From: Lactococcus garvieae
GTDB taxonomy: Bacteria > Bacillota > Bacilli > Lactobacillales > Streptococcaceae
Reading direction: 5' to 3'
DNA length: 64,000 nucleotides
Assembly (NCBI RefSeq): GCF_016027715.1
Contig: NZ_CP065691.1
Coordinates: 777,954-841,953 of the forward strand
The notes below the pieces were generated by a model. It did no database searches. It was not told where the DNA came from and saw nothing but the letters and a program-made list of their open reading frames with translations. The position numbers and the translations under genes are program-made. Positions within the stretch are counted from its first letter, which is position 1. Each line of letters begins with the position of its first letter. Shown here one piece after another: positions 7,273-17,070 of the stretch.

Positions 7273-10200
7273 TTAAGCCGCCTCCTTATTATTCTTTACA
7301 TGTCGATACCCCACTCCAAGCAAGCCAAGGACGACAAGACTTAGTGCAATCAAGAGCGCCATACCTGCCTTACTTCCTGTGTAAGGTAAGATGGATTCGG
7401 CATCGTCTTTGATTTTGAGGTTGATTGTTTGGTTACCTTCGTCTACTGTAAATTTAACAGGAGTTTTCAAAAGCTCATACCCATCCGGGGCCTTGATTTC
7501 AAAAACCGTATATTCTTGCGAAAGAGGATTGTGATTTGCATCATAGCCAGCAAAAAGATTTTGTTTCACATTCAGATGCCCTGTATTATCCGTTTCATAA
7601 GTTCCAATAAAGTTGGAGTCTTGTTCGCCCTCTGCTGGAATTTCTTTTAAAGAACCACGATAAATGGCGAACTTTGCACCAGCTAGTCCTTGGCCGAACA
7701 AGTTCTTTTTAAAGATATCCAAATGTGCTGAGCGATTAAGACCTAAGTTATTGTAAGGCAGTTCTTGCAAGCCTTCTTTAGGTTGAATGATGGTGTCAAG
7801 ATCTTTCAGTGTTGCACCAAAATCATTCCAATCAGAGTTTGTTGCTGGGGTTTGGCTTGTGATTCGGTTATCTTCTGCTTTTACTTTCGAGTTCTTGGCA
7901 TCTGAATGAGAAGTATCAGCCATAAATTTAGTGACTTGGTATTCTTTTGTTTGTAGCTGCCCATTGATTTCAAATTCAGCAATGTAGTGTCCTTCAGACA
8001 AGTTTTTAAATACATAAAAACCTTTATCATCCGTCTTGATTAAGGAGTTACCTTTACTGTCGACGAATTTTTCGCCTTTAACATTCTGCATAACTAATTG
8101 GTCTTTATAATTTGGCTTTTCCAAGCTTGTACGGTAAAGTTTTACGGAGATGTCCTTAACTGGTGCTTCCGCATCATCTTTAAGTCCGTTGTAATTATCG
8201 TCATACCAAACATAACCTGACAAAGCGCGCCCATAAATTTTGGTCTCGACATTGTTTGTGGTCTGTTTCTGATTGACAATTGAGTTGACTGTCGCATTAT
8301 TAATTAAATCTGCACCAATATTATCTGTATGTTTCACTGTTATTTTCAAAGAAAATTTTGTATTTGCAGGAATATTGTCCACATCTGCCAAAATGGCAGA
8401 TGTTTTTTCTAATACAGAGGCATCTGTTCCGGCATATTTCAACCAGCCTTGAGCTGCCAAATCTTTAGCATCCCTTGGCAAAGTATTGGGGTCTAATTTT
8501 GTATTTGTTTCTGCCTTGCTTGGATCTTTATAGTAGATTTGAGCGTCTGGGACAGGTTGACCATTTGTATCCACCAGCTGAGCTGAAAGCACCTGTGCCT
8601 TACCTTGAGCATTAAAAATCGTTTGTCGATCGTCCTTATTGAAAGGTAAAACATCTAAAATACGGACTTTATCCATATTTGATGTTCGACTGGTATTTTC
8701 TGCATTAATCGTATAAGTAAGCGGTTGTAGACGACTTTTTGTTGCATCTACAGGATCAACAGTTCCATTTTCAGTCAGATTTTTGTCAACTGTTTTGGAA
8801 ACCTTCAAAGCATTTTCTGTATTTTTGTCTACAGTGGTCACGACATCGTTACTTGTATCATCAAAAGTCGTATCGTCATAGTAATGACCCGATTGCTCCG
8901 TATTATTGACAATATGAACCTTACCTTTTGCATCGCGTTCAACTTTACTTTCATCAGTGACACGTGCACCAATCTCAAAGCGTACTTTGTGGATTTTTTC
9001 ATACATCTGAGGATCTTTAAGTAACTCTGGTTTCGCTTTTATGGTCAATACACCCTTGTCACTACTGTAATCAAAACTTGCTGTCAGATTTTCTCCTTTA
9101 CTAATACCATCCCAAGCATATGCTTTGATGGTAGATAGAGCATCAAAAGTAATCCCTGTAGGTGTCCTATCCGTGAGTTTCCAGTCTTTAAGGGCTTTCG
9201 TTTCATCATAAGTAGGAAGTTCTAAAAACTCTCCTTCTAAAGTATAAAGATATTTTTCATGAATATCTGTTAAAGTATCCGCATCTACGAGTGTCTCATC
9301 AGAATCACTGACATATTTAACTGGTGGATTTAAGGGTTTGGGCTTAGAAAAAGCCTCAATAGAAGGAACCGCAAAATAATCTGTAGTTGTTTCAGGTGTT
9401 TTTTGGTTGAGCAAATAGGTTGCATCATTTGCAGGATAAAATTTGCCATCTCGATATTCTTCTTTTAATTCAATATTATATGTCAGTCGGATACCATCTT
9501 TTTCTGTCTCCGTTCCTCCAAAGTTTAATGAATTTAAAGTGACTTGATTATTTTCTGGTACGACTTGTACGTCGGAAGCATAGGAGGGAAAGTTTCCACT
9601 CCCTTCTTTGATTTCTGTTAAGACACTATTTTCTACTTTCAAAGCAGAAAGTTCGGGATGGCCTTTATATGTTACGTATTGACTCATTGGGTCAGTAACG
9701 ATACCATTTTGTATTGAATTAGAAAGTCTGTGTTTTAACTGGTTTAGTGCATCGATTAAGTCATCTTCATTAGCGGCCGAGTAATGTCCATTCTTCCCCA
9801 TAGCTTCTAGTACACTAAAGGCATCACGGTCTGTACCAAAACCAATCGAGTATTTTGTGATACCTGCAAACCTATTGTTTTGCTTTTCAATGTAATTAAT
9901 CGTTGGGGGGATACATTCATCCGTATTCCAAGACGTAGTCTTCCCATCACCTCTGAAATAATTGGTCCAGCCATTGGATAAAGTATATTCATCTTTATCT
10001 CTTGCTGCTTGAATGTTTATTCCATTTGAGTCCAATCCATTATTATAATTTTGAGTATTTGGATAGAAAGTTGGTAAACCATCGGTTAATATGATCAGTA
10101 CTTTTGCTGCATCACTTCGGGCACCATATTTGGGATCATTTAACATTTTATATCCAGCATCCACACCCATAAAAGTAGGTGTAGCAGAATTTCTCCGAGG

Positions 10201-10944
10201 ATTATCTTTAATGATGCTCTGACTCATAAGTTGTGTGGAGTTATCTGTAAAAGCACTTCCTGTTGAGAATTTACTGATTTCAGCAAAAACACTCGCATCT
10301 TCTTCAGATCCAAATGCGCCCAAGCCCAGTCTTATCGCTCCATTGTTAGAAGAGAGTAATTGACTAGAAAAACCTTGAACAGCATCATGCAATTGTTCCC
10401 ACTTCGATGTTCCCCAATCTATCCCTTCATTCATTGAAGAGGATTTATCCAAAACTAAAGCAATGTCGACAGGTTGGGTTTCTTTCAAAACTTTACCGAT
10501 AACATCCAACTGAATTTTAAAGTTGTTTGGGTCGTCTGTTGGTATTACTATTTTCTTAATATAAGCGTCATTATAAGAATGATACCCATTGTCAAAGTTC
10601 ATACTTCCAGTACCTAAAACATTTTCAGTCGCTGTAACTTCAGTGCTTTCTTTACTAAAATCAAAGTTTTGGATATTGTCTGAGCTTTGGCTGCTTGCAT
10701 AATTTTGAGTATGATTCGTTGGATAGATTCCCGAGGCATTATTCACATAAGAGAACGGATCATTAGGGCTTATCTGTATTCTTGGTGTTGTTACCTGTGG
10801 GAAAAAATTTGTCTCTTTTACGGGAGTAACTGCAGCAGAATCGTCAATCGTTTCCGCAAAAATAGGAACAAAGCTATTCAAAACTAAGACAAAAGCAGCC
10901 AGTCCCATTATAAATTTTTTCATACGTTTTCTTGTAAGATTCAT
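7273..10944 (-). CDS. VWA-domain pilus tip adhesin, LPXTG anchored
   Basis: 1223 residues. A signal peptide (1-30) leads to a von Willebrand factor A domain (about 155-410) with the MIDAS motif D166-x-S168-x-S170 in 'VLDKSSSM' and a later 'ILTDGLPTF'. Ig/Cna-like modules follow, then an SdrD B-like module ('LSGYVWYDDNYNGLKDD') around 920 and a SpaA-type module ('AHLDIFKKNLFGQGLAGAKF'). The protein ends with LPYTG, a membrane helix and a charged tail. This is the architecture of tip adhesins such as RrgA or PilA-type proteins, which contact host surfaces. It is the second gene of the pilus operon. The reading frame is intact. Confidence 0.9.
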   Translation of the reverse strand: MNLTRKRMKKFIMGLAAFVLVLNSFVPIFAETIDDSAAVTPVKETNFFPQVTTPRIQISPNDPFSYVNNASGIYPTNHTQNYASSQSSDNIQNFDFSKESTEVTATENVLGTGSMNFDNGYHSYNDAYIKKIVIPTDDPNNFKIQLDVIGKVLKETQPVDIALVLDKSSSMNEGIDWGTSKWEQLHDAVQGFSSQLLSSNNGAIRLGLGAFGSEEDASVFAEISKFSTGSAFTDNSTQLMSQSIIKDNPRRNSATPTFMGVDAGYKMLNDPKYGARSDAAKVLIILTDGLPTFYPNTQNYNNGLDSNGINIQAARDKDEYTLSNGWTNYFRGDGKTTSWNTDECIPPTINYIEKQNNRFAGITKYSIGFGTDRDAFSVLEAMGKNGHYSAANEDDLIDALNQLKHRLSNSIQNGIVTDPMSQYVTYKGHPELSALKVENSVLTEIKEGSGNFPSYASDVQVVPENNQVTLNSLNFGGTETEKDGIRLTYNIELKEEYRDGKFYPANDATYLLNQKTPETTTDYFAVPSIEAFSKPKPLNPPVKYVSDSDETLVDADTLTDIHEKYLYTLEGEFLELPTYDETKALKDWKLTDRTPTGITFDALSTIKAYAWDGISKGENLTASFDYSSDKGVLTIKAKPELLKDPQMYEKIHKVRFEIGARVTDESKVERDAKGKVHIVNNTEQSGHYYDDTTFDDTSNDVVTTVDKNTENALKVSKTVDKNLTENGTVDPVDATKSRLQPLTYTINAENTSRTSNMDKVRILDVLPFNKDDRQTIFNAQGKAQVLSAQLVDTNGQPVPDAQIYYKDPSKAETNTKLDPNTLPRDAKDLAAQGWLKYAGTDASVLEKTSAILADVDNIPANTKFSLKITVKHTDNIGADLINNATVNSIVNQKQTTNNVETKIYGRALSGYVWYDDNYNGLKDDAEAPVKDISVKLYRTSLEKPNYKDQLVMQNVKGEKFVDSKGNSLIKTDDKGFYVFKNLSEGHYIAEFEINGQLQTKEYQVTKFMADTSHSDAKNSKVKAEDNRITSQTPATNSDWNDFGATLKDLDTIIQPKEGLQELPYNNLGLNRSAHLDIFKKNLFGQGLAGAKFAIYRGSLKEIPAEGEQDSNFIGTYETDNTGHLNVKQNLFAGYDANHNPLSQEYTVFEIKAPDGYELLKTPVKFTVDEGNQTINLKIKDDAESILPYTGSKAGMALLIALSLVVLGLLGVGYRHVKNNKEAA

Positions 10945-11031
10945 TCTTCATCCTTTTCCATCATTCAAAAAATAATAATATTTTTAGTATGAACTAAAAG
11001 CTATATATTTCTTGGTGATTAGTAAGCAATC

Positions 11032-11059
11032 AGACGGCTAGAGCTGTCTCTATCCGCCT
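11032..11059 (-). promoter_or_regulatory. Stem-loop directly after backbone pilin gene
   Basis: On the minus strand a 12-bp imperfect stem (one mismatch, one G-U pair) with an ACAG loop begins 16 nt past the pilin stop. It has no U-tract, so it is more likely an mRNA stabiliser or processing element than a terminator. It would favour excess backbone mRNA over tip and base mRNA. Confidence 0.5.
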
Positions 11060-11074
11060 ATTACCTGAATCTAA

Positions 11075-12808
11075 TTATGCTTGACGACGTTTTTTGTCAA
11101 TTACAACCGCGGCTGTTCCCAGTGCAATAGCACCAATCGCAATACTTACCATCAATGTTGTACCTTTGGCACCTGTAAATGGAAGATCGGATTGTTTTTT
11201 GTTTTCAACCGTTGCTTCCCAACTTGTGTCTGATGCTGTGTTTAAGTTGACAGTCACTTTGATTGGATCTTTCACCAATTCGTAACCTGATGGTGCTTTT
11301 GTTTCTACTACCCAATAATCACGTTGGATATCTGCATCTGCAAAGGTTGGTTCTGTCCCATCCATATCTTGCTTACCATTACCGTTAACATCTTCGTACC
11401 ATGTCAATGGCAAACCATCAAAGTTGGCATGTCCTTGAGCATCTGAAGTTGTTGTTAAGAAATGTACACCCTCAGGCAAATCAGTTCCTTCGGCATAAGA
11501 CTTGTCATCTGAAGCAAGATATTTTCCTGCACGGGCATTCTCTTCGGATGTTGCAATATAGAATTCTGCACCAGATAAGTTATCACCATTTTCATCTACT
11601 TTATGAAGATCAAACCCACCATCATAGTATTTCGGTATATCTGGGTTAGTATCATGATCTGGTTTGAGACCTGGAGATTTATCATCTACAGAAAAGGTAT
11701 TTTTAATCTCTCCATCCCATCCTTCATTAACTTGTGCTTTATAAACTACGCGCATTTGTGTTGCGCCTGTCATCTTCCCTACTTTTTCCATTCCACTTTG
11801 GGTCAATTGAACTGTATTTTTCCCTGCAGGTTTCATTTCATTTGCGCCATCTAGAAATGTATAATCTTTACCTTGCTCAAGTGATACCCAGTTATTATCT
11901 TTATCTTTCACTTGCATATCCACAGAAAGAAGATCTTGATTTGGATTCAAGTTATCACTAACCTTCAGCTAATCCATATAAACCTTATCACCTTTATGAA
12001 CATGACCACCTGTTGAACCAGGTCCAGTATAGTCTGTATTTGGATCTAACCCTTCGATAAAGCTATCTTCTGTTGCGGTATAAAAGATATCAGAAGGGTT
12101 GATATCAAAAGCAGCATCCCATTCATAAACTTGACCAGCTACGAGCGATTCACCATTTGTTCCATCAATTGTTTTAACGGGATTAAGTGGTGTATCTTCT
12201 TCATTTTTAGGATAAACATTCACATCATAAATCAAACCAGATTGTGTTTGACGGTTCGTCATTGGCACATAAATGAAAGCTGGTATGGCTTTATATTTAA
12301 TTGTTGTAGCGGCTCCTGTGGTGTTATTGATTACTCCAGTTGAATCCTCTTCGACCAGCATATAGATACCATCGTTTGCTTTTCCTTTACCTAAGTCAAA
12401 AGTCAATTGACCATTCGCATCTGTAGTAGCTTCCATTGGGGTAAAGTCTGTATCAATTTTGTAATCTGTTCCTTCAACTGCTGTTGTAGCATCAACTAAA
12501 GGTTGTCCCCCGTCCAAAGCTTTTACACGCACAAGCTTAAACTTAACATTTTTCAAAGTTGCTAAGTTATCTGGATTGTCCCATTTTGTACCATCCCCAG
12601 GAGCACCCAGCTGTCCTTCATTTTGGATAGCATACTTTGTCAAAGTGATTGAACGGTTAGAAGTATTATCAGAAATAGCTTGTGAATCCGCATGAGCAAC
12701 TGTGACGTTGTCTAAAAATGCAGGAGCTGATAAACTGATTGCGCTTGTTCCAGCAAGTGTGGTTAAAGCTAAACCAACGATGAGTTTGTGCTTGTAAGAT
12801 TTTTTCAT
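11075..12808 (-). pseudogene. Major (backbone) pilin interrupted by in-frame amber codon
   Basis: One continuous frame of 578 codons encodes a D2-type backbone pilin: signal peptide (1-40), an N-terminal domain ending in the pilin motif 'VNVYPKN' (Lys201), a middle isopeptide domain, a Cna-B domain ('GGFDLHKVDENGDNLSGAEF', E-box 'YWVVETKAPSGYEL'), LPFTG, membrane helix and KKRRQA tail. At 11969-11971 a TAG breaks it at codon 280 and the frame continues without shift ('VYMD-stop-LKVSDNLNPNQD'). A single C-to-T change from CAG (Gln) would explain it. Unless read through, only a 279-residue unanchored fragment forms. The apparent second ORF starts at a TTG with no ribosome site. Confidence 0.85.
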
Positions 12809-12881
12809 TTTTACCTCTTTTTTGTATAAGTTCTCAAGTTGATTAAATTGACAAAGTCTTTAATCTAACTTAATCGGTTGT

Positions 12882-12910
12882 ATTATACCGTCTATTTTTG
12901 TAAAACTCAA
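12882..12910 (-). promoter_or_regulatory. Pilus operon promoter
   Basis: -35 TTGAGT, 17-nt spacer, -10 TATAAT on the minus strand, giving a ~70-nt leader before the backbone pilin. Confidence 0.7.
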
Positions 12911-12920
12911 TGCCAAAACG

Positions 12921-12946
12921 GCTTTGTTTAGCTTTCTAAACAAAGC
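12921..12946. promoter_or_regulatory. 11-bp perfect dyad upstream of the pilus promoter
   Basis: GCTTTGTTTAG and CTAAACAAAGC flank a 4-bp CTTT centre. The dyad ends 10 bp upstream of the -35 box, the position expected of an activator site. The nearest regulator gene is the Rgg-like gene immediately upstream. No T-tract follows, so it is not an obvious terminator. Confidence 0.6.
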
Positions 12947-13074
12947 GATATCTCAAAAATACTTGTTATATTTAAAAGTACGGCAAAAGCTGAAGATTGA
13001 GAAAAAGATTATTTGAAAATTCAGACAAATAGAATATAAAAAATACAGTGAAGAAAACATCACTGTAGAATTGC

Positions 13075-13929
13075 TTATAAATAACTTTGTGTTTTTCCAT
13101 GAATCATTTTCTTGTAATAATACTCCATTATATTTTTTAAATCAACTGCTTCAACATCTAACATTATACGTAAGGAGCGTCTGACTATCTTATTTCCCAT
13201 CTGATTGTCTTCAAATTTGTAAATCCAGCAGCCTCGTAGGAACATCCCCATCACTTTCTCGGTTATATCAAAAGTTGGAGGTAACGTTTTTAAATATTTT
13301 ATTAAATCTTCTGACTTCTTTTGATCTCCTTGGTGGACTAATAATAATATACTTTTTATAATAATTCGTGCAAAAAGCTGCCTATATTCGCAACGTTCTC
13401 GCAGATAATTATATTTATCTAAGCTTAATTGGCTAATTGTTGAAAATAAAAGTTTTTGATTGATTTGGTACATCGTATTTATAAATAAATTAAGTTCATA
13501 CCTGCTCCACATCTCACAACTGCTGAAAAAACATTCAAGCTGTTTCTTTTCCTCAGCAGTAAGCTGCTCGTAGCAGGCTTTCGCAGCCAAGGCAATAAAA
13601 TAATCCTCCTCAATATCATAATATATATTATCATGATAAATCTTTTTGAGCTTAACCTTATTTCTTGTCATGTAAGCATGTTCAATTTCTAAAAATTGCA
13701 TGATAAAGTATTCTGACTCACGATTATTAATCATAAGAATATAAGAAGTCATTGTCACATTCATTTTTTGGAGTGCCATATCTAATTTATCAAAAGAAAG
13801 CAATGTTTTTCCATTCTCGAATTGAGACAAAGTGCCTTTCGAGATGCCTAGACTTTCAAAATATTCCAAAGTTTTATGATGTTGCTTCCGTAACTGTCTA
13901 AAAGATTCCCCATACTTAATATAACTCAT
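13075..13929 (-). CDS. Rgg/GadR/MutR-family transcriptional regulator
   Basis: 284 residues. An XRE-type helix-turn-helix occupies residues ~8-62 ('LGISKGTLSQFENGKTLLS'). The rest is the all-helical, TPR-like Rgg C-terminal domain (~65-280) that binds short peptide pheromones in characterised members. A GGAGG-type box lies just before the ATG. It is encoded directly upstream of, and in the same direction as, the pilus operon, so pilus control is the natural hypothesis. I found no convincing cognate SHP-type peptide gene divergent from it. Some Rgg proteins act without one. Confidence 0.85.
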   Translation of the reverse strand: MSYIKYGESFRQLRKQHHKTLEYFESLGISKGTLSQFENGKTLLSFDKLDMALQKMNVTMTSYILMINNRESEYFIMQFLEIEHAYMTRNKVKLKKIYHDNIYYDIEEDYFIALAAKACYEQLTAEEKKQLECFFSSCEMWSRYELNLFINTMYQINQKLLFSTISQLSLDKYNYLRERCEYRQLFARIIIKSILLLVHQGDQKKSEDLIKYLKTLPPTFDITEKVMGMFLRGCWIYKFEDNQMGNKIVRRSLRIMLDVEAVDLKNIMEYYYKKMIHGKTQSYL

Positions 13930-14070
13930 TTCTCCTCCTTAAAAAAAAACAAGTGAATTAAACATTCCTTCTCAAACTTAAAGAATTGTTTAAAACGCTT
14001 GAACGTTATTCCCGGTGGAATTATATTTTTACTTCCTGTATTTCTAATATAATAATATAAAAGAAAATTA

Positions 14071-14172
14071 CAGTGTATAGTTTAGCATAATTTTTTCTTT
14101 TAGCAATTAGAATTCAGCAGAGTTCAGAATGTTAAACATTTTCTCTTTCCAGATACACTGCTTTTTTTCTTA
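14071..14172 (+). ncRNA. Possible short structured transcript between rgg and radC
   Basis: In the 391-bp gap 13930-14320, CAGTGTAT (14071) and ATACACTG (14153-14160) are complementary, and the second is followed by CTTTTTTTCTT, as in a terminator with a long apical domain. The apical part holds the palindrome AATGTT-A-AACATT. An AT-rich promoter-like stretch precedes it. It would run divergently from rgg. Nothing else gene-like was seen in the gap. Confidence 0.3.
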
Positions 14173-14320
14173 ATCTACTTATTAATAGCTGAAAAATAGA
14201 GTCGTAAAAATGCACTTTTTAGAAAAAAAGTAAATAATGTTTTGAATTATTACGAAAACAAACCTCTTGACTGTCTTTTAATGACGCTATTCTTCTGGTT
14301 TTCGGAGAAATCAATTAATT

Positions 14321-14998
14321 TTATAAAAGTCCTTGTTCTCTAAAGCTTAGATAAGAATCATGGCCCGTGATAATATGATCTAAAAGGTGTATACCTAAAT
14401 TTTCACACGCTTCTCTGATTTTATGCGTAAAAAGCTTATCTTGCTGACTGGGACGAGTCAAGCCTGAGGGGTGATTATGTGCAATAATCATTCCTACCGC
14501 AAGATTTCTAACTGCATGATGTAAAATCTCACGCGGATGAGCAATCGAATGATTGACGGCACCAATAAAAATAGTTCTTTTTTGGATTATATTATTTTGA
14601 CCATCTAAATAAATAGCCACTAAATTTTCTTGATCTAAATCAGACATCTCAGCTGCTAGGCTCAACCCAAATTGCTGAGTACCCACCACCTGACCATATC
14701 TTTTTCTCTCCGTGGTATGTATTCTCTTGCCCAGCTCAACCATAGCACGAATTTCTACTGCTTTTACGGGTCCAATACCTGGTATAGCCTTTAATTCACT
14801 TAAAGAAGCACGACGAAATGCTTCTAAACTATGAAAAGTATTTAGCACACGGTAAGCAAGTTCGTGGACATTTTCTCTTTTACTACCCGTTCTTAGTAAA
14901 ATGGCTAATAGCTCTTGTTCATTGAGTTTTTCTGAACCCAAAATAACCAGCCGCTCACGAGGTTTCAATGGATAATCTTCTTCTTTTATCTGATACAC
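14321..14998 (-). CDS. radC: RadC family JAB/MPN domain protein
   Basis: 225 residues, standard length. An N-terminal helix-hairpin-helix region ('AIPGIGPVKAVEIRAMVELG', about 68-87) precedes the JAB/MPN+ domain with the metal motif 'HNHPSGLTRPSQQD' around 175-188. The family was named for DNA repair, but genetic evidence for repair is weak and the role is unsettled. In streptococci it has been linked to transformation-related processes. A ribosome site (AAGGAGA) precedes the ATG. It is monocistronic, upstream of nothing obviously related. Confidence 0.92.
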   Translation of the reverse strand: MYQIKEEDYPLKPRERLVILGSEKLNEQELLAILLRTGSKRENVHELAYRVLNTFHSLEAFRRASLSELKAIPGIGPVKAVEIRAMVELGKRIHTTERKRYGQVVGTQQFGLSLAAEMSDLDQENLVAIYLDGQNNIIQKRTIFIGAVNHSIAHPREILHHAVRNLAVGMIIAHNHPSGLTRPSQQDKLFTHKIREACENLGIHLLDHIITGHDSYLSFREQGLL

Positions 14999-15063
14999 AT
15001 CTTTCTCCTTACTTGTTTATACGTAAAAAATCATTAGGTATCACTGCTGTTTGTGGTAAGAAA

Positions 15064-15091
15064 AAAAGTGGATTATAACAATCCACTTTTT
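15064..15091 (-). terminator. Terminator after glmS
   Basis: An 11-bp stem AAAAGTGGATT/AATCCACTTTT with a 5-nt loop and U-run begins at the glmS stop. Confidence 0.85.
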
Positions 15092-15092
15092 A

Positions 15093-16910
15093 TTATTCAA
15101 CCGTAACGGCCTTAGCAAGATTACGTGGCTTATCAACATCAAGCCCACGTTGTACTGTCGCATAATATGCAATAAGTTGTGTAGGGACAACCATTGAGAT
15201 AGCTGAAAGATAAGGGTGAACGTTATTAATCACGATATCATCACCTTCACGCGCAACTCCTTCTTCAACAATTGTGATAGCTGCGGCTCCACGTGCTACA
15301 GTTTCCATAACATTGCCACGCGTGTGTGCTGCAACTTCTTCATTATTTGAAATAAGTGCAATTACAGGTGTACCATTTTCAATCAACGAAATTGTTCCGT
15401 GTTTAAGCTCTCCAGCTGCAAAGCCTTCACATTGGATATATGAAATTTCTTTTAATTTCAAGCTTGCTTCCATAGAGACAAAATAATCTTGTTTACGTCC
15501 GATGTAGAAAGCATTTCGTGCTTCTGGTAAGAGTTTTGCTACAACATCTGAAACCAATTCTTTCTCTGAAAGAGTTGACTCAATAGACTGCGCAACGAGG
15601 GAAAATTCTTTAACCAAATCAAAAGCAAGAGATTTAGGGTTTTGATCAGCATCTCCTACAGCTTTAGCTAAGAAAGCTAAAGTTGCGATTTGACCTGTAT
15701 AAGCTTTCGTTGAGGCAACTGAAATTTCAGGACCTGCACCAATAAGCATTGTATATGTCGCTTCACGTGACAAAGTTGATCCTGGAACGTTTGTGACAGT
15801 CAAGCTCGGGTGACCCAACTCATTTACTTTTACCAGCACTTGACGGCTGTCCGCTGTTTCGCCAGATTGTGAAAGGAAAATAAATAAAGGATTTTTGCTC
15901 AACAATGGCATACCGTAGCCCCATTCAGAAGCCACTCCGAGTTCAACGGGTGTATGTGTCAATTCTTCAAGAATCTGCTTTGAAGCATATCCTGCATGAA
16001 GTGACGTTCCAGCAGCAATGATATAAATACGGTCGGCCTTTTGAACAGCATTTACAATCTCTTTATCTACAGTTAACTGTCCTTCTTGATCAGTATATGT
16101 TGAAACCAATTTACGCATTACAGTTGGTTGTTCATCAATCTCTTTGAGCATATAGTAAGGGTAAGTTCCTTTACCAATATCTGAAAGGTCCAATTCAGCT
16201 GTATAGCTTTGACGTTCAACTTTATTACCTTGATAATCAGTTACTTCTACTTTATCTTTTGTCAAAATAACAAGCTCTTTGTCATGTATTTCCATGAATT
16301 CCGAAGTTTCACGAATCATAGCCATAGCATCAGAACAAACCATATTATAACCATCACCAAGACCAATAAGTAATGGTGATTTGTTTTTTGCTACATAGAT
16401 GACATCTGCATCTTCAGCATCCATCAATGCAAAGGCATATGAACCTTCAATAAAGGACAAAGCCTTTTTGAAAGCCTCAAGTACAGAAAGTCCTTCTGCT
16501 TCAGCGAACTTAGCAATTAAATGTACCGCAACTTCTGTGTCTGTTTGACCGATAAATACGTCATCGGCAAGGTATTCGTCTTTAATCTCTGAGAAGTTTT
16601 CAATCACACCATTATGTACCAAAACAAAGCGACCTGAAGTTGAAGTATGAGGGTGGGCATTGTCTTCTGTTGGTTTACCATGTGTAGCCCAACGTGTATG
16701 TCCAATACCAGTTGATCCTATAACACTATCTCCAATTTTTTCCTGCAAGTCTGCAATACGACCGACTGACTTGACAAGGTTTACTTTTCCTTCACCGTCG
16801 TTGACAAAGATTCCTGCTGAATCATAACCACGATATTCAAGTTTTTCAAGACCTTGCATTAGAATGTCTGTTGCATTACGACTTCCGACAACACCTACGA
16901 TACCACACAT
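15093..16910 (-). CDS. glmS: Glutamine--fructose-6-phosphate aminotransferase
   Basis: 605 residues. The mature N-terminus is Cys2 ('CGIVGVVGSRNATDIL'), the Ntn-type nucleophile that takes ammonia from glutamine. The glutaminase domain (1-~240) contains 'HTRWATHGKP'. Two SIS isomerase domains (~285-420 and ~455-600) bind the sugar phosphate, with 'LSQSGETADS' and the C-terminal 'DVDKPRNLAKAVTVE' completing the active site. It makes glucosamine-6-phosphate, the first step toward peptidoglycan and teichoic acid precursors. Its own promoter lies 60-90 nt upstream. No glmS ribozyme was recognised in the leader. Confidence 0.97.
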   Translation of the reverse strand: MCGIVGVVGSRNATDILMQGLEKLEYRGYDSAGIFVNDGEGKVNLVKSVGRIADLQEKIGDSVIGSTGIGHTRWATHGKPTEDNAHPHTSTSGRFVLVHNGVIENFSEIKDEYLADDVFIGQTDTEVAVHLIAKFAEAEGLSVLEAFKKALSFIEGSYAFALMDAEDADVIYVAKNKSPLLIGLGDGYNMVCSDAMAMIRETSEFMEIHDKELVILTKDKVEVTDYQGNKVERQSYTAELDLSDIGKGTYPYYMLKEIDEQPTVMRKLVSTYTDQEGQLTVDKEIVNAVQKADRIYIIAAGTSLHAGYASKQILEELTHTPVELGVASEWGYGMPLLSKNPLFIFLSQSGETADSRQVLVKVNELGHPSLTVTNVPGSTLSREATYTMLIGAGPEISVASTKAYTGQIATLAFLAKAVGDADQNPKSLAFDLVKEFSLVAQSIESTLSEKELVSDVVAKLLPEARNAFYIGRKQDYFVSMEASLKLKEISYIQCEGFAAGELKHGTISLIENGTPVIALISNNEEVAAHTRGNVMETVARGAAAITIVEEGVAREGDDIVINNVHPYLSAISMVVPTQLIAYYATVQRGLDVDKPRNLAKAVTVE

Positions 16911-16973
16911 ATTAATTTCTCCACTAACTAAATTGGTATAGCTAGATTTCCTTTATTTTTTGTCAATAAGAAT

Positions 16974-17002
16974 ATGATAATATAAAGCTTTGTATTTGTC
17001 AA
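16974..17002 (-). promoter_or_regulatory. glmS promoter
   Basis: -35 TTGACA, 17-nt spacer, -10 TATCAT on the minus strand. A second TTGACA lies downstream of this -10, closer to the gene. Confidence 0.65.
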
Positions 17003-17046
17003 GAATATTAAACTCGTAATTGGTATAGTTGAAGTGAACTTATAAA

Positions 17047-17070
17047 AAAATAAACCTCACGGTTTATTTT
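17047..17070 (-). terminator. Terminator after deoxynucleoside kinase
   Basis: 10-bp stem AAAATAAACC/GGTTTATTTT with a 4-nt loop overlaps the stop codon of the kinase gene and is followed by a U-run. Confidence 0.8.

Noticed and set aside
11075-11950. Separate 291-residue LPFTG surface protein
   Set aside because: It starts at a TTG with no ribosome site or signal peptide, and continues the frame of the pilin upstream of the amber codon.
14129-14173. 14-residue peptide (MLNIFSFQIHCFFS) as an Rgg-partner SHP pheromone
   Set aside because: No ribosome site, overlaps the predicted terminator, and it lacks the basic N-terminus and hydrophobic C-terminus typical of SHP precursors.
16911-17040. 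glmS ribozyme in the glmS leader
   Set aside because: The leader is too short and AT-rich, and lacks the conserved ribozyme core.
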